A stretch of DNA of 64,000 bases, taken from assembly GCF_000275845.1 (NCBI RefSeq), contig NW_006766883.1, positions 1,573,163 to 1,637,162 on the forward strand. The letters are read 5' to 3'. Positions 33,827 to 44,571 of the stretch are shown here, one piece after another (position 1 is the stretch's first letter; each line of letters begins with the position of its first letter). The DNA is from Dichomitus squalens LYAD-421 SS1 (taxonomy: Eukaryota > Basidiomycota > Agaricomycetes > Polyporales > Polyporaceae). A program made the translations under genes and the position numbers. Under the pieces are notes generated by a model. It had not been told where the DNA came from. It saw only the letters and a list, made by a program, of their open reading frames with translations, and ran no database searches.

Positions 33827-35603
33827 TCACAGGAAAGCGGGGTCAATCCAGCTAGTCGAGTTCAGGACTGTCGTGATCGAGACGGGTGCCGACAAGTTCG
33901 TGCTGAAGTTTGCACGTGCACCGGAAGAGCCAGCACCCGTGTTCCCGAACTCTGCGAAGGTGACGTGGTCCGTTCTAACTCGACATCGTTAGAATTAGAC
34001 TCCATGGCAATTCAGGACTTGACAGGAGGGTACTTACTGCGGCTCACTAGAGGAAGTGCGAACGACGTGACGTGACGAGCATGCATCAGTTCTCGCGGTA
34101 GACAAACGGCATGGGGCAGTTATCACGCACTCCGTCTCCCACACAGACCAGCCCGCGGAAGGACTGCAACCATTCAAGTCAACCCCGAGAATGTGGAATC
34201 TCAACAGCGGCGAACTCACACATTACTTCCTAACACGGAATTTTGAAACACAACACGGGCAAAGTCGCGCCAAGGACGACCAAGGAATGCTGGACCCGTT
34301 CCCTGAATGGTCGAGTTGTTGATAACGTACCAGTTTGCGTCGTCGCTGGATCGACCGGAGGCTGTGATGAAACCGTTCCCGATTGTCTGCATTCAGCATA
34401 GTTAGCAAGGGTCCGTCAGCTGCCAACACCTGAACATGGCGTAATGGGTCAGGGTGAGAAAAGTCAATTCACTGACATTGATTACAGAGCGAGTAATCCA
34501 AATTCTGTGAAAAGTCTCGCGAACAGTCTTATGTGAGGGATGCGATAGACGAACGATGCTTGCATGCCGAAGATCTGAACACATGAGATGCGGTTAGTCA
34601 GAACGAAGGACTGTCGGACGCGAGTACGTACAAAGTCCACCGCCCCCTCTATCCAGCTGTTCGCATAGTACTGACTGAGGAACAAATATCAATTATCAGT
34701 CGCCCTCCGAGAGACTCTTATCGGTGACATACGTGCCAACATTGGCCAATAGCGTGTCCCTGGAGGCGAAACCAATCATATATCAACGACTATTGGACGC
34801 ACGCGAGACAGCACACCTACTGGTCGCCAGTAATCTTGAGACCATATGCGCCGAACTCACCCGCCTGCACACTCAATGCAATCGCCTGCGCCTGCAAACA
34901 ACACGATCGAGTACGTAAGGGCCGATTAGGCTTCCACGTCGGAGTGTTGACGTACCTGGTCCACGGGCTAGAGGCGCACACCCGGCAGGAACCGTAAAAC
35001 GGAACCCCAAGCGGTGACACCCCAATGAACGCGAATCCACGCGGATGGGAGAGCAATTCAAACTGAGCAAAATGGGCGCGATCCCAGCCCGGACCCGCGT
35101 ACCTTGCCGAATGTGTTCGCGATGTTAAGGTTATAGAGTGACACATTGGTGGCATGGACTTGTACAGTCCCGCTCGCATCATTGGAGCCTGCCTGGGAAG
35201 CCGGTATGTTGTTCGTGATAGTAACAGCTTCCGACAGCCAGACATGAGCCGGATTACGGGCTCGTCGGAGACGATGAAGCACGTACTGTTCCCGCTGTAG
35301 GAACTCGGTGTATTCGTCTGGCCATAGACACGGACGTTCGCGCGGGTAATGATGGCGGTGTCCGTGTACGTTCCGGAGTGAATGAAATAAACCTGCAACG
35401 CGGCGCAAAGGTCAGTGCGTTGGCGTCTCTGTGGTCCAGATTAGGCACAGGCGACATACCAAACTCGACGTGTCCTTCAGAGCAGCAGACAAAGTGGCAT
35501 ATTGACCGCCGCTACCGACGGTTATCGCCCCTGCCGGCGGCGAACTCAGCGTGAGCGCACTACCGACTAAATAGGAAAGAACCAGGGCCAAGGTAGAACG
35601 CAT
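33827..35603 (-). CDS. Secreted pectin methylesterase, CE8 (copy 2)
   Basis: Paralogue of the neighbouring gene; 306 aa with signal peptide MRSTLALVLSYLVGSALTL. Twelve exons: 35603-35460, 35392-35287, 35227-35103, 34891-34821, 34759-34733, 34674-34632, 34574-34555, 34504-34477, 34386-34220, 34163-34131, 34046-34038, 33974-33827. Exons 2-8 have exactly the same lengths as in copy 1 (106, 125, 71, 27, 43, 20 and 28 nt), and the 9-nt exon is also kept. One extra intron (34164-34219) splits copy 1's exon 9. Active-site motifs are complete: AQAIALSVQAG, GDQDTLLANVG, EGAVDFIFGMQAS, FLGRPWRDFARVVFQ, GWSVWETDEPQTDHVTFAEF. Copy 1's HSWLPKSV is NSVLGSNV here. Both are expected to be active. Confidence 0.94.
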
Positions 35604-36189
35604 CGCCGGAGACGTAGAGCGACCAGCCCTCTCTACCACGACTTATAACAGCCTCACAACCTGACAACCACGCTGCACCACGGGCCGCAGAAGTCATGAG
35701 CGAATTGTACAAGGTGGGCATGACGTCGTACCCTGACGAGGTTTTCCCGAAATGGCTTCCAGTGTGCACTCAAGTAGCGAAGGAGGAAACTCCGCAACCG
35801 ACGTGACCTCACACGACGGCCCGCTCGGTGTCTGTACGTGCCTTGTGTTGTCTTTGGTGTGCATAGGACAGCCTATCATACGAATCTTCCTGCGCGATGA
35901 CTTGTCGGAAGCTTGTTGAACAGTACCAGGGCCCGACCGGCGAGCACGGAGTCTGATCGGCGCGGGCCGAATAACGGGAGCAGTCAAGGTCAACAACATT
36001 TAATTCAATCCAGAAAAGACCTGAAGGCGGATTGTGCAAGACGCTGGTTAGTACACTCATAGTGGTCAGGACAACGTAGTCGGAATGCGCTGAACAAGCT
36101 CACAAAAATCCGATAACAAAGTATATGCGCCTTGAATGGACATCCAAAGCATATAGTACACATTTGGAGCATGGGTGGCTGACGACGCA
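35604..36189. promoter_or_regulatory. Intergenic, promoter of pectinesterase copy 2
   Basis: 586 bp upstream of copy 2 and downstream of the next minus-strand gene. No coding exon or repeat was recognised. Confidence 0.5.
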
Positions 36190-37327
36190 TCACGCGGGAG
36201 AGGCGTGAGGAGGAAGTTCGCCTGCGGCGGCTACGGGGCTTTCGTGGAAGACGCCCTTCTCAGCTTCGCTGAGTACGAATTTGGGCAGCACGGGCGGCAG
36301 CTCAGGCGAGGGCGATGCTGCAATGCTAGGCGACCTTAGTTCGCCCATCTCAGGTGACAGAGGCATCGAGTCCTTCGTGGTACACCGACTAGCCGAGAAG
36401 TCCATCACGGGGGTAGGCAAGTCGTGAAATGTCGTCAGCGCCTCCGAGAGATCCCCGAGCTAGATGGAACAAAGGGTCGCAGAATAGGACATCAGTGCAT
36501 GTCTGTCTTCCAAGAAACTCTGAGCGGACAGATACCTTGTTCATGATAGCGTCGATGGCTTCCCGCCGACCCTTGAATGTCTCTGCAAGGTTGGTGAACT
36601 CGGCGTCCCGCGCCCGCTTCCGCTGCTCCTCTAGGGCATCGGCAGCACCATCGGGCTCGTCCCACTCCTCCGCCACGGGGATCGTATCGGAATGCATGCG
36701 TGCCCCAACGCCGGCCGTGCGCTTTCCCCCACGCACGTCGTTGAGTCCGATACCCTCCATCTGCACGTGCAGACTCGCCACCTCACTTTGGAGCTCGCGG
36801 ATGCTCGACAGCCGTGCCCACAGCTCGTCCCTCCGCTGGTCGAATTGCGACGCAATGACGTCCCGTCCGACAGCGTCCTTCCTCGGGACCATAACGCCCG
36901 CCAGATTCCCGGAGAAGGGGTCGTACAGCTGTTCGTGGGCGACGCCTGGGGTGGACGTTGCGGAGCGCGGGAGCCCCGCCGACGGCGTAGCGGTCCTCTC
37001 CGTGCGCTCCAAGGAACCGACGCTTGGGATGACACTTAGCCGCGGCACGGTTCGCGACGACGCATCCGCCTTGTGGGCTGCTTGCGGTCCTCCGTCGCGC
37101 AGGCCCTGCAATTCCGCGAGGACGGCATCGTGCGGGGTGGGAAGAGCGGCTGCCACAGGCCCGTCTGTCGGGGTGGGCGAACGCGCGTCCAGGCTGCCGT
37201 GAGCGTATTCAGGGTCGTTCTGACGGACAGCACGCGTTTGAGATTCTGCGGATGGGTCGGACGAGGTGCGCAGGGTGGAGTTACGGCCGCGGGGATTCAG
37301 GTGGTGTGAGGTAGTGGTGAAAGCCAT
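36190..37327 (-). CDS. Unrecognised Ser/Pro-rich protein with coiled coil
   Basis: 353 aa in two exons, 37327-36536 and 36459-36190, phase 0. I do not recognise the family. The first ~130 residues are Ser/Thr/Pro-rich and disordered. A central block with a folded or conserved look runs YDPFSGNLAGVMVPRKDAVG, RDVIASQFDQRRDELWARLS, SIRELQSEVASLHVQMEGIG, with heptad-like leucines suggesting a coiled coil. Next comes a charged helix (ALEEQRKRARDAEFTNLAET, FKGRREAIDAIMNK) ending at the intron. The C-terminus is Pro/Ser-rich (SPSPELPPVLPKFVLSEAEK). No signal peptide, membrane segment or catalytic motif. The coding bias and clean intron make it a real gene. Confidence 0.72.
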
Positions 37328-37848
37328 CGGACGAGGATAGACTTGCCATACAAGGCTTGACCGATGCTTGACGCCGCACGCATGCAATTACCATGTGGCG
37401 CAGCACTCTAAGCTGCTTATGGTCGGAAAACGCGACTTCCATCCGCTCAAACAGCGTTCATCAACAGCAAGCCGTAATACTTTCCTCGCCATTGAGCCTC
37501 GATCGCCTCCAACTCCGCCTCAGGCATCAGTTTAGTTAAACTGAGCACAAACGCCCCAAATTCACGCGTCTTGAAATAGTCTCAAGAAATCAACGACGTT
37601 GCCAGCCGATTATACGGAATATGTACAGGAATGGGCCACTCGTAGGAGATGGACAACCCTAGCGCGCATGTCTCGGAGTCCATTATGCGACCGTAAAGTG
37701 ATTTGTCATCATATTAGATGGAGGCACTTTGCACCACTGTGCTATGGGAGGCATCAATGGACATTCCACGTGACTGTCCAATGAGAGGCTCTACAAGCTA
37801 ACACATTAGACGTGTGTCGTCAGTGGACGAGCGCAAAAGGCTCCCTGC
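37328..37848. other. Intergenic, no gene seen
   Basis: 521 bp between two minus-strand genes. Nothing recognisable; it presumably carries the promoter of the coiled-coil gene. Confidence 0.5.
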
Positions 37849-38727
37849 TCACTGATAGCATCGGGAAAAGGTGCTCGGGGGGAGGAAGGACGGCCACTGT
37901 CCTTTGGCGATCGTGGCTTCCCACTCTTCGGAGTGAGAGCGGTACAGATCTAGCGCGGCGCGGGCATTCTCCAGCTGCCAGAAAATGACTCAGGTTCAGA
38001 TGTGAATTGGCAAAAACAAGCCAGGGACGGGGACGTACCGGGCATACGTGAGTTTCTTGGACTCTGCGGCGCATAAGCTGCCACATAAGGGTTGGGAGAC
38101 CGATGACATGATTGGTCGAACGGAGAGCATTGCGGAAAGGCTGATACAAGGCAACGTCCCGCGTGGCCACTGCTGGATGGCGGATGCCGAGAACTAGTCG
38201 GATGCGGATGACATGAATTAGCACAAAGCCTTGTTTTGCGCAAGATGTTTCACATCACACTCACCTGACAAATCTTGCCATAGCGTGTGGCCTACGATGA
38301 TCTTGTCTCTGATTAACTGGGCTACCCTTGCCTGTACCTCTTTCCACGGCAGTGCAGACCCTACGTGTGGCGACGGAGAAGGTTACCGCGAATCACGAAC
38401 AAGCCAGACAAGCACACCCACCGGGCTGGAGGTCCTCCGGCTGGATGCCTGTGGTACTCGTGCGGTAATCGGTCACAGGGTTCGTCGGGAGGACGTAGGT
38501 GGAGAAGACATCATGTCCTCTGTAGTCCACGATAGCAACTCGTCTGCAATGCGAAGTCGTAAGTGAGTGTGGCGGCGGCGAGGATCGTCGGAGACGTCGA
38601 TGGACGGGTTGGGAAGTTGGACATACGCGATCATTGGGGTGCCCCCTCCAGGACCACAGCCCACGCTGGTGGTGGACAGAGCGAGGTACTTCTCGGGTGG
38701 AGGAATGGGGAATCTGTTGTGAGCCAT
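37849..38727 (-). CDS. REX4-like 3'-5' exonuclease, catalytic residues lost
   Basis: 199-aa protein of the REX4/ISG20 DEDDh exonuclease family. Five exons: 38727-38627, 38543-38422, 38360-38265, 38193-38039, 37974-37849, fully in frame. Likeness: KYLAL...VGCGPGGGTPMIARVAIVDY, NPVTDYRTSTTGIQPEDLQP, KIIVGHTLWQDL, LGIRHPAVATRDVALYQPFR, LPTLMWQLMRRRVQE, LENARAALDLYRSHSEEWE. The ExoI motif normally reads LALDCEMVGVGP; here it is LALSTTSVGCGP, so both metal-binding acids are gone. The ExoIII Asp (EDARA) is Asn (ENARA). ExoII keeps Asp in WQDL. Compared with yeast Rex4 the N-terminal extension is missing. Most likely a pseudoenzyme; a decaying duplicate is possible, but no frameshift or stop was found. 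Confidence 0.78.
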
Positions 38728-40252
38728 TGTGCGATGGGTTGGCTGATTGTGGTGCACACACCTGGGCTGATTTCGAGACGCAGCGGCGGGCTTTATGAAC
38801 GCTGCTAGAGTCCAGTGGTGGCGCGGACGGTGTCTTGGTGTTGACAGCTGCAGAATTTGGACCGAACGAGCATAAATGAGACAGCGGTTTAGACCGCTTG
38901 GTGGCCGTTGAGCAAGCTCAGCGCGTTCTAGTGAGTATGCACGCGGCGACCCCGGACTGCACGAATTCGTTTGCCTGGCCGTGGGAGGTAGAGTGCGGAG
39001 CGGGAAGCGAGATAATAGACCAGAGATTGGGCCGGATCTCGAGGACGTCCCGCCAGATCTCGTTAGACACCAATCTTGGCGACAGATCCGGTGAGCTGTG
39101 CGTATCTCGGGCGCCGCTGGACACCGGGCGGGACAGCGAGGAAGAAGACTCGCTTCGTTGACGTACAGCGAGGTCGTGCTCGCGAAGGCCGGTGAACCAA
39201 GAGGGCACGATGGCCTCGTTGGCACTGAAGAGAACGGCTTCGGTCAATTCTTTTCGATGGACAGCAGGTTCGCAGGCAATGTATCGGGCAACATACGCAA
39301 TGTGGCCTACAGGCATGCCGACTCTTTCGGCAGTTCGTCGCCCTAAACGGTCCCCGAGGGTTCATGTTTCGCCCTTGAACGAGGCCGGTGGAGTAACACA
39401 TCAGGGAGGTTTCGAGGGCCTGCCTGGAGAATGACGCGGGTTGCATCAGGGGTAGGGGTCTGTGGTAATGCCTCGGTGGTCTGGACCCGGGCAGAGTCTA
39501 TTTGCTTGCTGGACAGTGTGCTCCAAGTCGGAAGCGAACCTTGATCTGTGGCGGGTTTTAGCGCACGCCGCGCACGACAGATCAGATCTAAAGACTTCTT
39601 GCACACCACGGCGTACGTGAAACCTAATCAGGCAGGCCAAATATGGTCCAAGCCCCCGCTTGCGCACGCGTTTCCTCGGAGTCTTCCTGTTCTTTCATTC
39701 TGAGCTTGCTAGCGGTGTCAACCATCTCCCTCTCGTGGGTCCTCTCTGGCCCGTAGTCCTCATCCCGCTCGCAGCGATACACACCCGCATTATTTTCATA
39801 CCGCAGCAGCCCACCGTAGTCTAACTGTCATCCTGCGTGGCCTTGGCGTTGTAGCCTCGGTTCTGCACGATCAAACTACTCGTGAATCAGTTTGCGAAGG
39901 CACACTGTGACGTGACCGAGCGCAGACCAGGAACCACGCGGTCATAGCTGGCATCCTCCGGATTTGCGTGCGCGCTGTCGTTGAGCAGCGCTCTACTGCG
40001 AGAGGTGCAAATCCCGACTGCCTACGCTGACTGCTATTGCGTCAGCACAAATCCCGCTCTGAGAACACGCCGAGACCACGACCATCATCTCTCACTTTTG
40101 AGCAATATTTGCCGAGTTCCGGTGGTCTTCGGATACGCGAACGGGGAAACCAATTAGCGTAAGATTGTATAACCTGCAAACATTACGTTCCTGGACAGAG
40201 CACCCCACCAACACAAAGTCCTCGCCTCATCCCAACTGTCGCACAACGGAGA
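38728..40252. other. Long intergenic region, possible F-box-like relic
   Basis: 1.5 kb without a supported gene. A minus-strand frame (38918-39316) contains NEIWRDVLEIRPNLWSIISL, reminiscent of the WRDV-L-P-LW signature seen after basidiomycete F-boxes, but no F-box precedes it and no gene could be assembled. The rest shows nothing recognisable; tRNA-like wording near 39995-40035 did not fold into a tRNA. Confidence 0.35.
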
Positions 40253-42054
40253 CTATCCGGAACGGCGCACCTGCTCCCTCCACAATCGCCTCCGGACCAG
40301 TCGCCCGAGCCATCGCTCTTTCGCCTGCCGTTGCGTCCTGTGGAGGTCGAGCCACCGGAGCGCGGACTCGAGATCTCCGTTAGACTTTTCTTGATTGGAC
40401 TCTTCTTCGGCCATCAATGAGGCTCGGTCACCACCGAGTGAATCGTGCGCTTCGAGGACGGCCTGGGCGCGTTCGACTTTTCCCTGTTTGAGCAAGAGGG
40501 AAGCCCACCGGCGTCGCACCTTGTGGTCGATGATGTCCGGACCCCAGCGCCTTTCGAAGGAGCGCACGAGTCTGTCCGCACGGCTGCCACAGTCCTTCGC
40601 GTATCTGAGCGTCTGGAGGAGGAAAAAGAGGGTTGTCGAGGTCGGGTGGAAGTCGTGGTGCATATCGAGCAAAGCGAAGAGCGTCCTGAGCGCGGCGAAG
40701 TGGCCCGATAGCTTCCGCGCACGTCCAAGTGTCAGGTGGAGGTGAATGATGGCGAGACACGCCCGTCGCCATCCGTCGTCGAGCTCGTGCGGGAGCGTCT
40801 GGAAATACCGCTCCGTTATCTCCATCGCCGCCGGCCGCCGAGGCTGGGTGAGCAGGAAGACGCGGACGATGGCATGGACGACGCGCGGAGGCACCCGCCC
40901 CCAGTCGTCCGCAGCAGCCAGCAGCGGCGGGTGATCCAGGAGTGCGTTCAGTCGCCCGGCGGTCACCGAGGGAGCTGGCGTCTGGAGACGGACGGCCTCT
41001 TTACGTGCACGCACATAGCTGCTGTCCATGATGGCTCCCCGTTTCACAGACCCGAAAAACTCGAGCCAAACCGGTAATGGAATGCCCTGCCCGCCCTGCT
41101 GCATCTGCTCCAGCTCCTCGTTCCACGCCTGGCTCCAGCGGCCCGACCGCACCAACCCCCGCACTCGCAGCGCTCGTGTCTCCTCGTTTCCCGCAACCCC
41201 CTCGTGCACCATCCGACGAAGGAGATCTGAGACCGTACCGAAGCTGGCGTGACGTATGGCGTATCTGATGAGGATGTTGAACGAGGCGGTCGAATGTAGG
41301 GTAGGAAACGCCGCATGGTACTCGAGCAACATCTGCAGACGAGGGCGAGCACCCGACGTAATAGCGCAGAGAAGGTTCTGGTGTAGGTCGTTTGGCGTCG
41401 CTGGAAGCGGAAATCCTCCTCGCTCGTTATACGTAGGGATGTGTCGAGGTGTAGCTCGAGGGAGCTCCTGCTCGGGAACGGAACCCTGTGTTGCGTCCCA
41501 TGGCGGATCGCTCTCATAAGTTAGGCATCCGGTCGAGGCGCAGCTTGAGGCTCCGCTATCAGAAGGGGGCGAGGAGTCGACGTCAACGGACGTAACACCT
41601 GGGGTCCTCGATGCAGGAGAGGGCAGGGAACCGTCGCCAGCGTGGGCGCGATTGTCCGCCGTGTAGGATACGGTGTTCTCAGGCAGTGATGCCGTTGGAA
41701 GCACAGGTGGAGTGTGGAGAGAAGGACGGACGCGTAAATGCGCCCCGGTCCTGGAGGATGACGCGGCACAATGCGTCCTGCGCTCAGCCGGATGAGGTGG
41801 TTGTGTATACTATCCAAGTCAGGAAGCACGTACGATGTGATGGACGACGAAGGCTCTCCTGGTTCGCGTCCACTATCAGGACCTCCATACGCCGTGCGTA
41901 GGTTGCTCGAAGCTGACCCTTCTGTGCGGAGATTGACCCGATTGTACACACGCGTCGGGCGTGTCTTGGCCCACGCCCTGCCAGCAGCAGCCTGGAACAC
42001 CGAAGCGAGTGACAGAGAGGGCAAGATTGTAGTCAAGGGTGCATGGTGGCGCAT
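40253..42054 (-). CDS. Helical-repeat (PPR-like) protein, possibly mitochondrial
   Basis: 583 aa in two proposed exons, 42054-41728 and 41677-40253; the 50-nt intron has a weak donor, so the N-terminus is tentative. The second exon is a long clean frame of alpha-helical repeats: SFNILIRYAIRHASFGTVSD then LLRRMVHEGV, LRVRGLVRSGRWSQAWNEEL, RVVHAIVRVFLLTQPRRPAA and TLFFLLQTLRYAKDCGSRAD. Spacing and pattern suggest degenerate 35-residue PPR or similar repeats. The C-terminus is strongly basic (KERWLGRLVRRRLWREQVRR). The N-terminus is rich in Arg/Ser/Ala with few acids, compatible with mitochondrial import. A role in organellar RNA metabolism is inference only. Confidence 0.65.
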
Positions 42055-42569
42055 GCATGAGCATTCCAGCCCCGAGTGGTCTGGTGTCGACGTTGAAGGA
42101 GGGCTCTGGCAAGGCAAGTTGTAGCACCAGCTTCGGACGTGCTGGGCAGACGAGCGTCTATACTGTCGAGCACTCGTACAAAATCGCCACGTGCCGCGAC
42201 CTCGAGCGTTCAAAGAACCGCTCGACCACGCGAGGATCAACAATCATCAACAACCCGAATCGGTCGCACCGGTAAGAACCGCTCCAGGACGCTGCACACG
42301 CCCAATGAGAGTAAGGAACGAATACGATGCTTCATGTCATGTCATTGCATACTAGGTTGGGGAGGCGTTGCAGTTGTACAGATGCGGATAAGCAAGTGGA
42401 GTAGAAAATACGATGTGGAGGGAACGGAAGCCATGCAGATGCTGAGCGCTGTGCGACTACGGAAACTGGGTGAAAGATGGGCAGGGGATATTACGAGAAT
42501 GATGAACATTCGTAGGTCCACAAACTTCGCTAAGAGAAACCAAACCCGCCTCGTCTTCGGCGCGCGAGC
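42055..42569. other. Intergenic, no gene seen
   Basis: 515 bp between two minus-strand genes. Open frames here are short and unrecognisable; no repeat or RNA gene. Confidence 0.5.
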
Positions 42570-43864
42570 TCAAAGCTCGTCCATGTGATGCACGGGCTGT
42601 CGTCCGACTAGCCAACCAACCTTCGAAACCCAACGATCCCGGATGTCCTTCATCATCTCCATTCCATGATCCTTTGCTTGCGCGAAGTCGTCCAAACCAC
42701 GCTCCCATGTGGCCACCGTCTCCCTCCCGAACATACCGCCCTGCTGGTTCACGGTCTTGTCCACATGATCCACCCAAGCTTTCCACTCCTCCTCCAAACG
42801 CGAGACGAGCAGGGGCACGAGGGACGCTTGCGTAAGCGGAGGTTGTGACAGAACGTGTGACGTGAGGGCGGCGAGGAAGAGATAGGTTTCCGTCGGGTGC
42901 AGCTTGTCCTTGTGTTGTTGGCGAAGAGCGGAGGCATGGGTCTGGGCTGCATGTGATCTTGAAGAGAATGCAGGCTCGAACGTGGTGGCGATGGAGAAGT
43001 AGGGGAGGTATGAGAAACAGGCAGAGACAAACTCCTGTATGTGGGGTCGTAGGCGGGATATGATGTACTCCTCTCGCATGCCGCCGCTCGACGCGCAGGA
43101 AGACGCCGAGCCGAAACCGGTACCGGCTGCAGGTCGAACGCCAAAACCAAAGCCAGTCGAAAACGACGACTGGGATGCGCGATTGCTGCCGGGAATGCTG
43201 AACGAGGGAGGTCCTGGCTGAGAGAAGACGGAATTTGAATACGGGTATGCTTCCTTCAGTTTCTGGGCTGAATTAGCCAATCCTTGTAAGGCAGTGTCGA
43301 GAGTCGGGCGGGGGATGAGAGAAAGAATTGTAGACTTGAGTGCGGGTTGGGCAGAGAGCAGCGACGTGACAAGCGGGAGGAGAGACTGCGGAGGTAGGCT
43401 CGCTAAGGATCGATTAGCCACCAGCTGACGACGCTTCGAAACGATAACTCACCTAGCAGAAAGCCCACATCCACGTCGCTCTCCTCATTCTGCGAATGTG
43501 GCTTATTCTCCTTCGCAGTATGCTGCTGCTCCTTCCCAGCAGTTGAAACTGCGGCAGGCGTGGTGCGAGCCCGCTTCGGTGCGGCACGCTTAGGTCTCTC
43601 CGGCGTAGGGCTCCTGTCCATCCTCTCGTCTCGGTCCTCATCCTCCGGCTCAAGTCGCCTCTTCGCCAGCCTTGTCTGTACTTGTGATGGTGGTGGCGCG
43701 ACGGCCCAGGGTGATGGCTGGGTATGTGAGGCTGGAGACGGCCAGCCTTGCATCATTCCGGTGGTTGAAAGGCCAAATCCGAAGCCCAGTGGTGAAGGTG
43801 AGTGGCCAACTGGGCCAGGGTGAAAGCCGACCTGTAGATGTGGGTGGGTAACGACATTTGCCAT
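42570..43864 (-). CDS. STS1: Nuclear proteasome tethering factor Sts1/Cut8
   Basis: Tethers 26S proteasomes to the nucleus; 414 aa, exons 43864-43453 and 43402-42570. The N-terminus is disordered and Pro/Gly-rich, then carries a bipartite basic signal (RLAKRRLEPEDEDRDERMDR ... RPKRAAPKRARTTP), matching the nuclear-import region of the family. The folded part begins at FLLASLPPQSLLPLVTSLLS, continues LKSTILSLIPRPTLDTALQG and AQKLKEAYPYSNSVF, and includes RLRPHIQEFVSACFSYLPYF and TYLFLAALTSHVLSQPPLTQ. It ends with the helical bundle EEEWKAWVDHVDKTVNQQGG and GRETVATWERGLDDFA. This order and spacing are those of fission yeast Cut8. The ATG opens the frame at MANVVTHPHLQVG. Confidence 0.88.
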
Positions 43865-44571
43865 TGTCTGCTGGTAGGAATAAGAGACGAGGTGGTGGGA
43901 TACGCAACCCGGACGAAACGAAACAGAGAAGCGAAGCGCTAGAGCCGCGCCAAAAACGCCCATAGCACTACGCGTTGCCTGCCCTTAGTCCTCCACGTGA
44001 CCTTCATCATATAGAGAACTTTTTTCCGTGTCCTCGACGCGTCTTCGTCTTGCCACTCAACTCCTCGACATGTTGCGGCCGGTACGTCACCACCTCTATC
44101 ATTCTGCGATGATGAGACAAAATGAATCGCTACTTCGAGACCCATGGGTCGATGAACGCAGAATCATATACCCAAATTTCCGAGCTCTCGTCCTACACGG
44201 TCTAGCTTTGAGCTTACCCAACTCGCCCTTGCAGGAACTGTTAGTCTGAAGATTGTGCTATACTGCGTATAGGTGAGCATGACTCTAGTCTTCGCGAATG
44301 ATGAACAAACATAGAGTCAAGTCCTGAACCTGTCTAAAGGACAGGAAGTGACGATCATTACCATGCTAATACTGACGTTCCCATCATACCTCTCATTCCG
44401 AGAAAATCGTAGCTGACTTATTGCTTACAGTGAACATTCGATAGTTGCGCAACCGCCCGAAGTTATGGGATTGAGGGTTGTGTCGGTAACGTAGTATAGC
44501 TGTACAATGAAGCGTATGGATATTATCGTGTCTATGTGTGTGTCCGCGAACGTCAGAGATGGGCAATGCTA
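43865..44571. other. Intergenic, no gene seen
   Basis: 707 bp between STS1's start and CAS1's stop. No exon, repeat or RNA gene recognised; it should contain the STS1 promoter. Confidence 0.5.

Noticed and set aside
38473..39225. Long minus-strand frame open upstream of the REX4-like ATG
   Set aside because: The upstream 165 codons are Arg/Ser/Pro-rich, unlike the N-terminal extension of Rex4, and the ATG at 38727 directly precedes the conserved domain.
39990..40070. tRNA-like stretches (caaatcccgac, caaatcccgct)
   Set aside because: Neither can be folded into acceptor, anticodon and T arms with a plausible A box; no tRNA gene is claimed anywhere in the window.
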